Shown here one piece after another: positions 1 to 8,667 of a stretch of DNA of 56,920 nt (position 1 is the first letter of the stretch; each line of letters opens with the position of its first letter). The stretch comes from Lachnospiraceae bacterium (GTDB lineage Bacteria; Bacillota; Clostridia; Lachnospirales; Lachnospiraceae), in the NCBI GenBank assembly GCA_030526195.1, contig JAUNDG010000009.1, positions 1 through 56,920 of the forward strand, in the 5' to 3' direction. Made by a program: the position numbers and the translations under genes. The notes beneath the pieces were generated by a model. It was not told where the DNA came from. It made no database searches and saw only the letters and a list, made by a program, of their open reading frames with translations.

Positions 1-295
1 CGCCCTGTGGCGGGATGGGGTCGGGGGGCGGGGGCGGGCGGTGCGGCGTCGGCGGCGGCTGAGGCTGCGGGGCCGGCTGAACCGGATTAGGATGAGGCTG
101 AGGCGCGGGCCGGACCGGGATCGGCTCAGGCTGAGGTGCCGGCTGAACCGGAGTGGGTTCGGGAGCCGGAGCCGGGGTTGGCTGCGTATCTTCCGGAGCG
201 GCGGGCTTTGGCTGCCACTCGATCTTGGAACCGCAGTTCATGCAGAACTTTGTGCCATCGGGTATCTGCATCCCGCAATTCGTACAAAATGCCAT
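1..295 (-). CDS. Zinc-ribbon protein with proline-rich linker, N-terminal part only
   Basis: The reading frame starts at ATG 295-293 behind a strong AGGAGG and runs off the window edge, so only about 98 residues are seen. The first 25 residues hold two CxxC knuckles (CTNCG and CMNCG), the usual form of a small zinc-ribbon at the N-terminus of Bacillota proteins. A long Pro/Gln/Glu-rich segment follows with irregular PxPxP and QPxP repeats, probably an extended linker to a domain outside the window. Proteins of this build often end in membrane or DUF domains, but nothing here shows which. The function is unknown. Confidence in coding is high because of the start, the ribosome binding site and the cysteine pattern. 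Confidence 0.8.
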   Translation of the reverse strand, partial: MAFCTNCGMQIPDGTKFCMNCGSKIEWQPKPAAPEDTQPTPAPAPEPTPVQPAPQPEPIPVRPAPQPHPNPVQPAPQPQPPPTPHRPPPPPDPIPPQG

Positions 296-477
296 ATGGT
301 TTCCTCCTTCATGAGACAGGTGCAATAAAGTCTGATAACAAAACTCATCTTCCCTCATAGTCATGGATATCTGATAGACGTATTATGGCCGAAAATGCAC
401 CGCCCCACATCAGCCAATCGGCCGATATTCATCTGTCCCCTGTCACTCAAAAAGAACAAAATCATAGATCGCGGGGC

Positions 478-508
478 AACAAAAGAGAACCGCACGATGG
501 CGATTCTC
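478..508 (-). terminator. Terminator after ktrA
   Basis: On the minus strand GAGAATCGC (508-500) can pair with GCGGTTCTC (493-485, one G-U pair) around a six-base loop, followed by TTTTGTT. It lies 25 bases beyond the ktrA stop codon. The rest of 296-532 shows no gene. Confidence 0.65.
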
Positions 509-532
509 CTTTGTTATTTCTTATGTTGTTTC

Positions 533-1201
533 TTATCCGTTCTTCTCCAAAGCCTTGCGCAGCTTCTGAAGGTCCGTATTGGCGCCTACCAGCACGATAG
601 TGCTGTCCGCCTGCAGCGGCGCCTCGGGATCGATGCTGAAGTCGCAATGGTTCTTTTCCAGGAACCCGACAGCGTTGATCATGAACCGTGACCGCAGATG
701 CAGATCCTTAAGGCTTTTCCCCACCCAGGGACCGGGCATGGGAATTTCCACCATGCTGTACGTATCGGACAGGTTGAAGAACTCCGTATCATTGCCGAAA
801 ATGAGGCTCTTAGCCAGCCGCTCACCGGTTTCCATTTCCGGATACACGATGCGGTCGGCCCCGACTTTTTTGAGGATCTGGCCGTGAAGCTCGGTTGATG
901 CCTTGCAGATCAGATTCTTGACCCCGCATTCTTTGGCCAGGATCGTGATGAGGATGCTGGCCTCCAGATTGGAACCGATGCCCACGAAAGCCGTGTCGAT
1001 ATTGCTGACGGATAACGACTCCATGATTTCCTTGTCGGTGACATCCGCCACAACGGCTTTGGTGACGATGTCCTCCACCATTTCCACGTATTTCTGATCC
1101 TTATCAACCGCCAGCACGTCATAACCGGCCTCCGCCAGGGTGGTGGCCACACTGCGGCCGAATCGACCGATACCAAATACGGCAAACTGTTTCTTTTCCA
1201 T
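533..1201 (-). CDS. ktrA: KtrA/TrkA-family potassium uptake regulatory subunit
   Basis: This 222-residue protein is the cytoplasmic gating subunit of a Ktr/Trk potassium channel. Residues 6-120 form an RCK-N Rossmann fold with the nucleotide motif GIGRFG (G10, G12, G15) and an acidic residue after strand 2 (VLAVDKD). Residues 135-220 match the TrkA-C domain. The length is typical for KtrA/KtrC rather than the double-length proteobacterial TrkA. It follows the channel gene by 29 bases on the same strand, so the two form an operon, and a terminator-like hairpin lies just downstream. RCK subunits of this family bind ATP/ADP or NAD(H); the exact ligand here is not readable from sequence. Confidence 0.93.
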   Translation of the reverse strand: MEKKQFAVFGIGRFGRSVATTLAEAGYDVLAVDKDQKYVEMVEDIVTKAVVADVTDKEIMESLSVSNIDTAFVGIGSNLEASILITILAKECGVKNLICKASTELHGQILKKVGADRIVYPEMETGERLAKSLIFGNDTEFFNLSDTYSMVEIPMPGPWVGKSLKDLHLRSRFMINAVGFLEKNHCDFSIDPEAPLQADSTIVLVGANTDLQKLRKALEKNG

Positions 1202-1230
1202 TATTATCTCCTTAATTATATAGCCGACAA

Positions 1231-2613
1231 TCAGCCGATCATGATGCGTTTTTCCGGATAGCGAATCGATTTCTGTGCACTGTTGGCCCGGCGGGTCATG
1301 GCCATGGCCAATGTCACCGGTCCCAGTCGACCGGCAAACATCACGATCACCATCACGATCTTCGCCGGCACATTAAAGGTTGAAGTGATGCCTCGTGTGA
1401 GACCCACGGTGTTGACACCGGACAGCACTTCATAAAACACATCCAGGAAATCCGCCCCGGTGCAAAGGCTGAGGGCAATGATGCCGATGATGGACATCAG
1501 CACCCCCGAGGTGATAACCGCCATGGCAGCCCGCACATCGGCAGATCGGATGGCCCGTGAATTGACCACCGCACTGTCCTCACCTCTGTAGTAAGCCAGA
1601 CAGGCCAGCACCATAATAGCCACCGTAGTGGTCTTCATACCACCGGCCGTCCCGAAGGGAGACCCACCGATGAACATAAGCACCGCGGACACCATAGCCG
1701 TGGCATCGGTGAACCCGGCCTGGGGAATGGTTTCAAACCCGGCCGTTCGGGTGGTCACGGACTGGAACAGCGCCGCCTGGATCTTCTCAGGTACGCTTAA
1801 GGGGCCGAGACTTGAGGCATGCCCCCAGTCAAAAAGGAGGATCAGGATCGCCCCACCGAAAATGAGCACCGTCGTCACCACGATCACCAGCTGGCTGTGA
1901 AGATTGAGGTTCTTCCAGAAGCCCTTGACGGACCGTTTTTGAACCGCTTTCTTAATGCCCTTGCCCAGGTCGAACCAGACCAGATAGCCCAGACCGCCGG
2001 CGATGATGATGAGCATGGTGTTGATGTTAATGATCGGATTGCTCACATAATTGGCCAGTGAATTCTCCGCCACGATATCCATACCCGCGTTACAGAAAGC
2101 GGACACCGCATTGAAGAAGGCACTGAAGAGCCCCTTTGCCGGTCCGAATTCCGGGATAAAGACGATCGCATAGGGAATGGTGCCGATGAGTTCCGTCACC
2201 AGTGTCATGATCACCACCCCGCGGATCACCCCCACCGCACCGTGGAGCTGGTCAAGGTTACAGGCATCGGAAATGAGTTTCCGGCTGCGCAGGGATATAC
2301 GTTTTCCCCCGATGATCATCATGAAGGTCACCATGGTGATGATGCCAAGACCGCCTAACTGAATCAGGAATAAAATGACGATCTGGCCGAATAAGCTCCA
2401 GTGAACAGCTGTGGTCACGGTGACAAGCCCTGTCACACAGGTGGCCGTCCCGGCCGTGAAAAGCGCGTCGGACCAGGGCGTGGCCAGGCCGTCGGCGGCT
2501 GAAATGGGCAGGTGCAAAAGAACGGTACCGATAAGGATCATGGCGATGAAGCCCAGGCCCATGATCTGCTCCGCCCGAATGGTTTTAAAGAGTGAAGTTG
2601 ATGTCTTGCTCAT
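1231..2613 (-). CDS. ktrB: KtrB/TrkH-family potassium channel subunit
   Basis: This 460-residue integral membrane protein transports potassium with KtrA. All four selectivity-filter repeats of the family are visible: ATCVTGL, FCNAGM, TRTAGF and NTVGLT, each between hydrophobic helices. The start is ATG 2613. Seventeen extra codons are open upstream, but the only strong GGAGG (about 2650) is placed for an out-of-frame ATG at 2642-2640. That ATG opens a 10-codon reading frame (MKMIQKTGYL) ending in a TGA that overlaps this start as ATGA, so translation may be coupled to the small leader. The family assignment is firm; the coupling is inference. Confidence 0.92.
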   Translation of the reverse strand: MSKTSTSLFKTIRAEQIMGLGFIAMILIGTVLLHLPISAADGLATPWSDALFTAGTATCVTGLVTVTTAVHWSLFGQIVILFLIQLGGLGIITMVTFMMIIGGKRISLRSRKLISDACNLDQLHGAVGVIRGVVIMTLVTELIGTIPYAIVFIPEFGPAKGLFSAFFNAVSAFCNAGMDIVAENSLANYVSNPIININTMLIIIAGGLGYLVWFDLGKGIKKAVQKRSVKGFWKNLNLHSQLVIVVTTVLIFGGAILILLFDWGHASSLGPLSVPEKIQAALFQSVTTRTAGFETIPQAGFTDATAMVSAVLMFIGGSPFGTAGGMKTTTVAIMVLACLAYYRGEDSAVVNSRAIRSADVRAAMAVITSGVLMSIIGIIALSLCTGADFLDVFYEVLSGVNTVGLTRGITSTFNVPAKIVMVIVMFAGRLGPVTLAMAMTRRANSAQKSIRYPEKRIMIG

Positions 2614-2697
2614 AGATACCCTGTTTTCTGTATCATTTTCATTACTGCCTCCATCATACCACACATGATATGCTGCGGGCGTATTTTTTCGCTCTCT

Positions 2698-2730
2698 AAA
2701 AAACGAGCCGTCCCCGAAGGAACGGCTCGT
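2698..2730 (-). terminator. Terminator closing the haem/corrinoid operon after hemL
   Basis: Read on the minus strand, ACGAGCCGT (2730-2722) pairs with ACGGCTCGT (2711-2703) around a TCCTTCGGGG loop, and a run of six T follows. It stands 62 bases beyond the hemL stop and before ktrB, and it marks the 3' end of the long minus-strand operon. Confidence 0.9.
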
Positions 2731-2791
2731 CTCATTCTTGCAATATGTTTTTTGGCACGTACCTCTATAACAGGAGGCTTTCGATCACTCT

Positions 2792-4075
2792 TTACTTTAA
2801 TGATGCCAGCGCATTCTTGGCCATGGCCAGTGTGTAAGCCAGTTCGTCGTCTGTGTGGACCATGGAGATGAACATGGCCTCGAACTGAGCCGGTGCCAGG
2901 TAGATGCCGTTGCCCAGCATGTAGCGAGCATAACGGGCAAAGGCGGCGGTATCGGAGGTCTTGGCGCTGTCATAATCCACAACCGGCTGATCGGTGAAGA
3001 AAATGGAGCCGATGGAGCCCACATGGTTGAGGGTCAGGTTAAGGCCGGATTCTTTGATAACTTCCTTCAGAGATGTGAAGAAAATGTCTGATTTCTGGTT
3101 CAGCTTCTCATAATAGGACGGATGGTCCCGCAGTATGGACAGCTGTGTGATACCGGCGGTCATGGCCACCGGGTTGCCGCTTAAGGTACCGGCCTGGTAA
3201 ACGCCGCCCAGCGGAGACACCACGCTCATGACATCCTTACGGCCACCGTAAGCCCCAACCGGCATACCGGCGCCGATGATCTTACCATAGGTGGTGAGGT
3301 CCGGACGGACACCATAGTAGCCCTGAGCACCATCGATGCCCAGACGGAAACCGGTGATAACTTCGTCGAAAATAAGCAGAGCGCCGTACTTATCGCACAG
3401 TTCACGCAGGCCTTCAAGGAAGCCCTTCTCCGGCAGCACAACACCCATGTTGGCGGCCACCGGTTCCACGATGATGGCAGCGATATCATCCGGGAAGGCT
3501 TTGAAATGGTCTTCCACGGAATTTAAGTCATTGTAGGTAGCGGTCAGCACATCCTTGGTGCAGCCCTGGGGCACACCCAGACTGTCCGGCTGGCCCTGAG
3601 TCAGAGCACCGGAACCGGCCTTGACCAGCAGATAATCGGCATGGCCGTGGTAGCAGCCCACAAATTTGATAATCTTATCCCGGCGTGTGAAGCCTCTGGC
3701 CACACGGATGGCGCTCATAACAGCCTCAGTCCCGGAGTTGACCATACGCACCATTTCCACAGAGGGAACAATGGCAGTGATAAGAGACGCCATTTCCACC
3801 TCAAGGGCGGTGGCGGCACCGAAGCTTAAACCATCGGCGCAGGCCTTGATCACAGCCTCACGGACAATGTCATTGTTGTGACCCAGGATCATGGGACCCC
3901 AGGAACCGATAAAGTCGATGTATTCTTTGCCATCTTCATCCCACATGCGGGACTTGTCAGCCTTGCGGATGAAGGGCGGGTTGGTGCCGATGGAACCGAA
4001 GGCACGGACCGGTGAGTTGACACCACCCGGGATCACCTCACGGGCCATCTCGAAAATTGCTTCTGATCTTGTCAT
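2792..4075 (-). CDS. hemL: Glutamate-1-semialdehyde 2,1-aminomutase
   Basis: This PLP enzyme converts glutamate-1-semialdehyde into 5-aminolaevulinate, the second step of the C5 route that starts with HemA in this cluster. The 427-residue length is normal for the family. Visible motifs are the N-terminal PGGVNSPVRAF, the aspartate motif FDEVITGFR and the PLP lysine in TTYGKIIGAG. The start ATG 4075 has AGGAG seven bases upstream. It is the last gene of the operon and is separated from hemB by 201 bases that carry one copy of an intergenic hairpin repeat. Because no hemE or hemG-like gene is present, its product here probably feeds corrinoid and sirohaem rather than protohaem. Confidence 0.96.
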   Translation of the reverse strand: MTRSEAIFEMAREVIPGGVNSPVRAFGSIGTNPPFIRKADKSRMWDEDGKEYIDFIGSWGPMILGHNNDIVREAVIKACADGLSFGAATALEVEMASLITAIVPSVEMVRMVNSGTEAVMSAIRVARGFTRRDKIIKFVGCYHGHADYLLVKAGSGALTQGQPDSLGVPQGCTKDVLTATYNDLNSVEDHFKAFPDDIAAIIVEPVAANMGVVLPEKGFLEGLRELCDKYGALLIFDEVITGFRLGIDGAQGYYGVRPDLTTYGKIIGAGMPVGAYGGRKDVMSVVSPLGGVYQAGTLSGNPVAMTAGITQLSILRDHPSYYEKLNQKSDIFFTSLKEVIKESGLNLTLNHVGSIGSIFFTDQPVVDYDSAKTSDTAAFARYARYMLGNGIYLAPAQFEAMFISMVHTDDELAYTLAMAKNALASLK

Positions 4076-4116
4076 TTCTTTCTCCTGTTAACCGCGCGCC
4101 GCCGGGATGCGCCATT

Positions 4117-4164
4117 TGAACGGCAGCAAGCATGCCCCCGCTTCAAAGAGCAGCGTCTTAAGCG
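4117..4164 (-). repeat. Intergenic hairpin repeat, copy A
   Basis: On the minus strand this 48-base stretch reads CGCTTAAGAC-GCTGC-TCTTTGAAGCG, then GGGGCATGCTTGCTGC and CGTTCA. It matches copies at 47710-47758 and 55386-55434 with few changes. The motif folds as a hairpin (CGCTT..AAGAC with a GTCTT-like strand and GAAGCG). Just upstream on the same strand lie GGTAAAGC and a GGGGGATAAGCCCCC hairpin, which echo the surroundings of the 55386 copy. The layout resembles palindromic right ends of IS200/IS605-type elements, but no transposase gene is near. Confidence 0.75.
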
Positions 4165-4276
4165 AGTCTTTGCTTTACCGGGCTATCCACAAGGGTGCGC
4201 GAATGATTACTTGTTTTCCACAAATCGCGGGGGCTTATCCCCCTCATAACTCAAAGCCACTTGCCGCTGCCGGAAT

Positions 4277-5260
4277 TCAGCCGATCACGCCGCGGTCGAT
4301 GCAATTGGCCAGTTCTTCTGCAAAGTAGGTCATGTAGATATCGGTGCCGGCCCGGAAGGCGGACACGGCTGTTTCGCACATGATGGCCTCCTCGTCAATG
4401 AAACCGGCGGCAGCTGTTGTTTTGATCATGCTGTATTCACCGCTGACGCTGTAGGCCGCCACCGGCACGTTGGTGGCTTCCTTCACCTGCCAGATGAGAT
4501 CGCCATAAGTCATGGCCGGCTTGACCATGATGATGTCGGCGCCTTCTTCCACGTCAAGCACCGCTTCCTTCAGGGATTCACGACGATTATGATAATCCAT
4601 CTGATAGGTCTTGCGGTTACCAAACTGCGGAGCGGAATCTGCCGCATCGCGGAACGGGCCGTAGTAAGCGGAGGCAAATTTCACCGCATAGGACATGATC
4701 GGTGTATTCTTGAAGTTCTGACGATCCAGGGCCTCACGGATGGCGCGGACACGGCCGTCCATCATGTCGGAGGGTGCCACCATATCGGCACCGGCCTGAA
4801 CCTGGGATACGGCGATGCGGGCCAGATATTCCAGAGTCTTGTCGTTGTCCACATCATGCTTGCACAGAATACCGCAATGACCGTGGGAGGTGTATTCACA
4901 CATACACACATCGGCGATGCGATAAAGATCCGGGAACTCAAAGCGAGCCTCGCACAGGGCCTTCTGCACAATACCGTCGCTGGCGTAAGCGCCGGAGCCC
5001 TTCTCATCCTTGTGATCCGGGATACCGAAGAACATAACGGCGGGCACACCGGCCTTGCACAGAGATTCCAGCTTCTCACCCATGCGGTCCACACTCCAGC
5101 GGAACTGGCCCGGCATAGACGGAATTTCTTCCTTAATATTGCTGCCCTCTGTGATGAACATCGGATACACCAGGGAGGCCTTGTCCACCCGGGTCTCTCT
5201 GACCATCTTTCTTAAAATATCACTGCTTCTTAATCGTCTGGGACGCTGTGTCAGATCCAT
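4277..5260 (-). CDS. hemB: Delta-aminolaevulinic acid dehydratase (porphobilinogen synthase)
   Basis: HemB condenses two 5-aminolaevulinate molecules into porphobilinogen. The 327 residues show the zinc-site cysteines in CMCEYTSHGHCGILC near residue 120-135, the first active-site lysine in SYAVKFASAYYGPFRDA and the Schiff-base lysine in IIMVKPA. This marks it as a zinc-type enzyme, not the magnesium type with aspartates. GAGG precedes ATG 5260. It follows cobA-hemD by a 205-base gap and precedes hemL, so all tetrapyrrole precursor genes sit at the distal end of the corrinoid operon. Confidence 0.96.
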   Translation of the reverse strand: MDLTQRPRRLRSSDILRKMVRETRVDKASLVYPMFITEGSNIKEEIPSMPGQFRWSVDRMGEKLESLCKAGVPAVMFFGIPDHKDEKGSGAYASDGIVQKALCEARFEFPDLYRIADVCMCEYTSHGHCGILCKHDVDNDKTLEYLARIAVSQVQAGADMVAPSDMMDGRVRAIREALDRQNFKNTPIMSYAVKFASAYYGPFRDAADSAPQFGNRKTYQMDYHNRRESLKEAVLDVEEGADIIMVKPAMTYGDLIWQVKEATNVPVAAYSVSGEYSMIKTTAAAGFIDEEAIMCETAVSAFRAGTDIYMTYFAEELANCIDRGVIG

Positions 5261-5332
5261 ACGTTACCTCATTTCTTTCTTTTCTAATTGCCATACAAAA
5301 CGCCGGCCATCTGCCCAGCTGAGGGATTTTCC

Positions 5333-5360
5333 CCGTAAAGCGGACACGCGCAATACGCCC
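5333..5360 (+). repeat. Fragment of the intergenic repeat family
   Basis: The hemB / cobA-hemD spacer contains GTAAAGCGGACACGCGCAATACGCCCC, almost the same as GTAAAGCGGACACTCGCAATACCC at 55254 and GTAAAGCAGACACTCGCAACCC at 47691. In those two places it lies directly upstream of the 49-base hairpin repeat; here the hairpin is missing. The spacer (5261-5465) holds no convincing gene. Confidence 0.5.
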
Positions 5361-5465
5361 CGCCATCTTGTGGCATCACATGACTCATTTTCGAAAATGG
5401 TGTTCCCGACCGCCGCGGCACGGTGGTTGTCGCAGGCATCATTGCCGAAAATGTGTCTCATCGGC

Positions 5466-6980
5466 TCAGCAGCCGGCGCAATCCAGGGCCAGTTCCACCA
5501 GGGAATCGATGGTGGCCTTTTGGGAGATTTTAAGCGGCATGCCCAGTTTTTCCGCTTCCCTGGCGGTCATACGGCCGATGCACAGCGCCTTGATCTTATC
5601 AAAGGGCGCATCCGGCAGCATGGCGGCAAAGCCCTGAACGGTGGAAGCGCTGGTGAAGAGCACATAACTTCTCTCCGCCTCATCCTCGAAAATGCCCGGC
5701 TTTGCGGCCAGCGGATGATGGGCCGGCAGTTCTGTCTTTACTGTATCATAGATCGGCAGATCCGTGATGGACAGATTCTTAGCATTTTTCATTTCCGCCA
5801 GGATTTCCTGACCGCCCTGAGCGGAACGCGGCAGCAGCACACTGTCGCCGTCGGACAACTCATTTCCTAAAAGACGGCCCATGGCGGCGCCTTCATAGAC
5901 CTCCGGCATGTAATCGACCTGCAGGCCGATATCTTCCAGAGCCTTTTTGGTGCCGGTGCCGATGGCGGCGATCTTCGCCTGACCGATGGCGCGGATGTCC
6001 ATTTTCAGAGCCTTCAGCTGGTTCATGAAGGTGGTGACGCCGAAGGGTGAGGTGAAGCCCAGGCAGGTGTAGGTGCCCAGTTTTTCGTAGGCGGCGCGGA
6101 TCTCGTCGTTGATGGGCCGCTCCACGGACTTCACTGTGGGGATCTCGATAACCTCAGCCCCCAACTTTCTGAGCTTCTCTGTGAGAGAGGATGCCCGGTC
6201 CCGGGGACGGGTGACATACATTTTCATGCCGAAAAGCGGACGTTTTTCAGCCCAGGCAAAGGTTTCGGACAGACCGCACACACGACCCACCACAATGATG
6301 GCCGGGGTGGGAATGGCGGCAGCCTTCACATCAGCCTCGATGTGATCAAGGTCTGAAACCACCCGTTTCTGACCGGAGGTGGTACCGCGGGACAGCACAG
6401 CGGCGGGCATATCCCCGGCCATGCCGGCCTTCTTCAGCTCGGCCACAATATCCGGCAGCGCGGCAAGCCCCATCAGAAAGACCAGCGTGCCCTTGGTTTC
6501 CACGTAGGCCTTGAAGGGCAGATCAAAGGGCTGGCCGGCACGTCTGTGACCGGTGATGATGTGCACAGAGGGTGTGAAATCCCGGTGTGTCACAGGGATG
6601 CCGTTATAAGCGGGCACGGAAATGGCGGACGTGACGCCCGGTACGATCTCGTATTCCACGCCCTGACGCAGCATTTCCTCCACCTCTTCACCGCCGCGGC
6701 CGAACAGGAAGGGATCGCCGCCCTTCAGACGGACCACGCAGTTATGATCCCGGGACAGATCGCAGAGCAGCTCATTGATCTTCTCCTGGGGCATGGTGTG
6801 ATTGCCGGAGCGCTTGCCCACGTCGATGACTTCGGTGTCAGCCGGGATGAGGCTTAAGATCGCATCACCCACCAGCTGATCGCAGACCACCACGTCCGCC
6901 TCAGCGATGAGACGACGGGCCTTCACGGTCATTAATTCTGTATCTGAGGGGCCACCCCCTACCAAATATACTTTACCCAC
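5466..6980 (-). CDS. cobA-hemD: Fused uroporphyrinogen-III C-methyltransferase / uroporphyrinogen-III synthase
   Basis: Residues 1-240 are a SUMT: the start KVYLVGGGPSDTELMTVKA, the motif RLKGGDPFLFGRGGEE and PGVTSAISVPAYNGIPVTHR are family signatures. It makes precorrin-2 from uroporphyrinogen III with two S-adenosylmethionine. Residues 248-504 are HemD, beginning at MKMYVTRPRD, which closes hydroxymethylbilane to uroporphyrinogen III. This fusion is common in Clostridia and Negativicutes. Translation starts at a GTG (6980-6978) with AGAGG eight bases upstream; no in-frame ATG fits the family start. HemC lies just upstream, so consecutive steps are neighbours. Confidence 0.95.
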   Translation of the reverse strand: MGKVYLVGGGPSDTELMTVKARRLIAEADVVVCDQLVGDAILSLIPADTEVIDVGKRSGNHTMPQEKINELLCDLSRDHNCVVRLKGGDPFLFGRGGEEVEEMLRQGVEYEIVPGVTSAISVPAYNGIPVTHRDFTPSVHIITGHRRAGQPFDLPFKAYVETKGTLVFLMGLAALPDIVAELKKAGMAGDMPAAVLSRGTTSGQKRVVSDLDHIEADVKAAAIPTPAIIVVGRVCGLSETFAWAEKRPLFGMKMYVTRPRDRASSLTEKLRKLGAEVIEIPTVKSVERPINDEIRAAYEKLGTYTCLGFTSPFGVTTFMNQLKALKMDIRAIGQAKIAAIGTGTKKALEDIGLQVDYMPEVYEGAAMGRLLGNELSDGDSVLLPRSAQGGQEILAEMKNAKNLSITDLPIYDTVKTELPAHHPLAAKPGIFEDEAERSYVLFTSASTVQGFAAMLPDAPFDKIKALCIGRMTAREAEKLGMPLKISQKATIDSLVELALDCAGC

Positions 6981-7063
6981 TGTGTTTTCCTCTTATTCAT
7001 GATTTATGTAAACTATTCATCCGTATAGCGGTTGATCGTCATTATGTAAACCATCCACCTCGA

Positions 7064-8008
7064 TCAATCAGCGGTTTCCGCCATCAATCGATCCGCCAGT
7101 TCATAAGCCTTTTCCGTCATGGTCGCCTCATCCAGAGCCTCGATCATGATGATATCCCGGGCTGAACGGCCGTTGGCTTCATTGACGTAATAGCCCTCCA
7201 GCCGGATCTTGCCCTCTGTCTCAATGGCATGGGCGGCCGCCGGTGTGGAGCAATCGCCGTTCAGGCGACGGACAAAGGCCCGTTCGCACAGCACCCGGCG
7301 ACCCACGGCAGCATCAAAGAGCGGCATAAGATACGCATAATCCACGCCCTCCCGGCCCTGCACGGCGATAACACCCTGGCCGGCGGCGGGCAGAAGATCC
7401 CGCTCATCAAAATAGTAGCTGATGCGGTCCACAAGACCCAGACGGGTAAGCCCCGCAGAAGCCAGGATAATGGCGCTGTACTGCCCTTCATCCAGCTTTT
7501 TAAGACGCGTGGCCAGGTTTCCCCGGACGGTCTCAAACGTAAGCGTCGGGAAGAGCTTTTCCAGCTGCGCCACACGACGAGGACTTGAGGTCCCCACCGG
7601 CTTACTCGGATCCAGCACCTTCAGGAAGGCCTCTTTAGCTTCCTGTGTGTCCAATCTTGCCGGTATGTCAGCGGACAGCCCCGCCGGCAGCACCAGCACG
7701 TCCCGGCAGTCGGCGGCAGGCAGATACCCCAGCACCGGTAATTCCTCCGGGAGCTCTGAAGGCAGGTCCTTCAGACTGTGCACCGACAGGTCGGACAGGC
7801 CCGACAGCAGCACCTTGTCCAGTTCCTTCACGAAGAGTCCCTTGCCGCCCACCTCCTTGAGGGGCCGGTCCAGGATCTTATCTCCGATGGTCTTCATGGT
7901 GATGAGCTCAGTTGTCATATCCGGCAGACTGTTGATGAAGTCCGCCACTTTGTTGGTCTGCGCCAGCGCCAGTGCGCTGTCGCGCGTCCCGATCTTCACT
8001 GTTTTCAT
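7064..8008 (-). CDS. hemC: Porphobilinogen deaminase (hydroxymethylbilane synthase)
   Basis: HemC polymerises four porphobilinogens into hydroxymethylbilane. The 314 residues contain KIGTRDSALALAQT at the N-terminus, the substrate-binding block LKDLPSELP, and the dipyrromethane-cofactor cysteine in LNGDCSTPAAAHA. I place the start at ATG 8008, whose ATGA overlaps the stop of the upstream gene and which has AGGATGG before it; an ATG three codons earlier has no good ribosome binding site. The overlap indicates translational coupling with the precorrin-2 dehydrogenase gene. Confidence 0.95.
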   Translation of the reverse strand: MKTVKIGTRDSALALAQTNKVADFINSLPDMTTELITMKTIGDKILDRPLKEVGGKGLFVKELDKVLLSGLSDLSVHSLKDLPSELPEELPVLGYLPAADCRDVLVLPAGLSADIPARLDTQEAKEAFLKVLDPSKPVGTSSPRRVAQLEKLFPTLTFETVRGNLATRLKKLDEGQYSAIILASAGLTRLGLVDRISYYFDERDLLPAAGQGVIAVQGREGVDYAYLMPLFDAAVGRRVLCERAFVRRLNGDCSTPAAAHAIETEGKIRLEGYYVNEANGRSARDIIMIEALDEATMTEKAYELADRLMAETAD

Positions 8009-8583
8009 AGTGTCCATCCTGCTAAGCTTTCTCTGATTTTTGCCGCCAGGTCACGGACACGGCCGTGACTTGACCCCGCTGAGGAAATGCCGATGACCAT
8101 TTCCTCCTTCCGGGCCACTGCCGGAAAATAAAAATCGCAGTTCTCCGGCCGATCCGACCGGTTGAATAACAGCCCCTTCTCCCGGGCGATGCGCTCCGCC
8201 AGGTCATTGACGGCCGTATCGTTAACGGCGGTCAGGAGCATAAACGTCTTTTCGGAAATGAGGCTCCTGATGAGCTCTTCATCTGCGGCTGCCCGCACCA
8301 GGGTAAGCCGGGCGACTGCTGTCTTGTCTGCAGACGCGGAAGCTTCCTGCGTTCCGTGGTCTGACGCGGTCATGTCCGACAGTTGGTCAACACCCTCTGC
8401 CGATTTTTCTGTTTCCGCCAGGGCCAGCACCTTCTCATCAAAGTCCGGTGCCACCGCGGTGACCTGAGCCTCAAAATCCAGCAACACACCGATGCGTCGG
8501 CCGGCCACTGCGCCGCCGCCGATCACCAGCACCTGCCGGTCCTTCAAATTAAAGAAGAGGGGAAAGTACGTTGTTTTTTTCAT
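8005..8583 (-). CDS. Precorrin-2 dehydrogenase (CysG N-terminal/Met8 type)
   Basis: This 192-residue protein oxidises precorrin-2 to sirohydrochlorin with NAD+, the branch point between sirohaem and cobalt corrins. It starts YFPLFFNLKDRQVLVIGGGAVAGRR, the typical strand-GxGxxxxRR Rossmann motif, and ends with the family segment FNRSDRPENCDFYFPA. The SirC/Met8 group may also act as ferrochelatase; the sequence does not settle that. Residues 56-93 form a Ser/Ala/Thr/Asp-rich insertion between Rossmann strands that family members lack, like insertions in other proteins of this cluster. It overlaps hemC by four bases. Confidence 0.88.
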   Translation of the reverse strand: MKKTTYFPLFFNLKDRQVLVIGGGAVAGRRIGVLLDFEAQVTAVAPDFDEKVLALAETEKSAEGVDQLSDMTASDHGTQEASASADKTAVARLTLVRAAADEELIRSLISEKTFMLLTAVNDTAVNDLAERIAREKGLLFNRSDRPENCDFYFPAVARKEEMVIGISSAGSSHGRVRDLAAKIRESLAGWTL

Positions 8584-8667
8584 CTCTTAGCCCTTTCTTT
8601 TGATTAATCGGTATTCTCGATGCCCGTATGGTATCTCACCGACCGCAGCCATTCAACCGGCAGATGC

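Noticed and set aside
4076-4276. Insertion sequence or transposase remnant in the hemL/hemB spacer
   Set aside because: Only the non-coding hairpin repeat is present; no transposase fragment can be read in any frame.
5264-5461. 65-codon minus-strand frame between hemB and cobA-hemD
   Set aside because: No ribosome binding site, no recognisable motif, and it runs through a fragment of the intergenic repeat.
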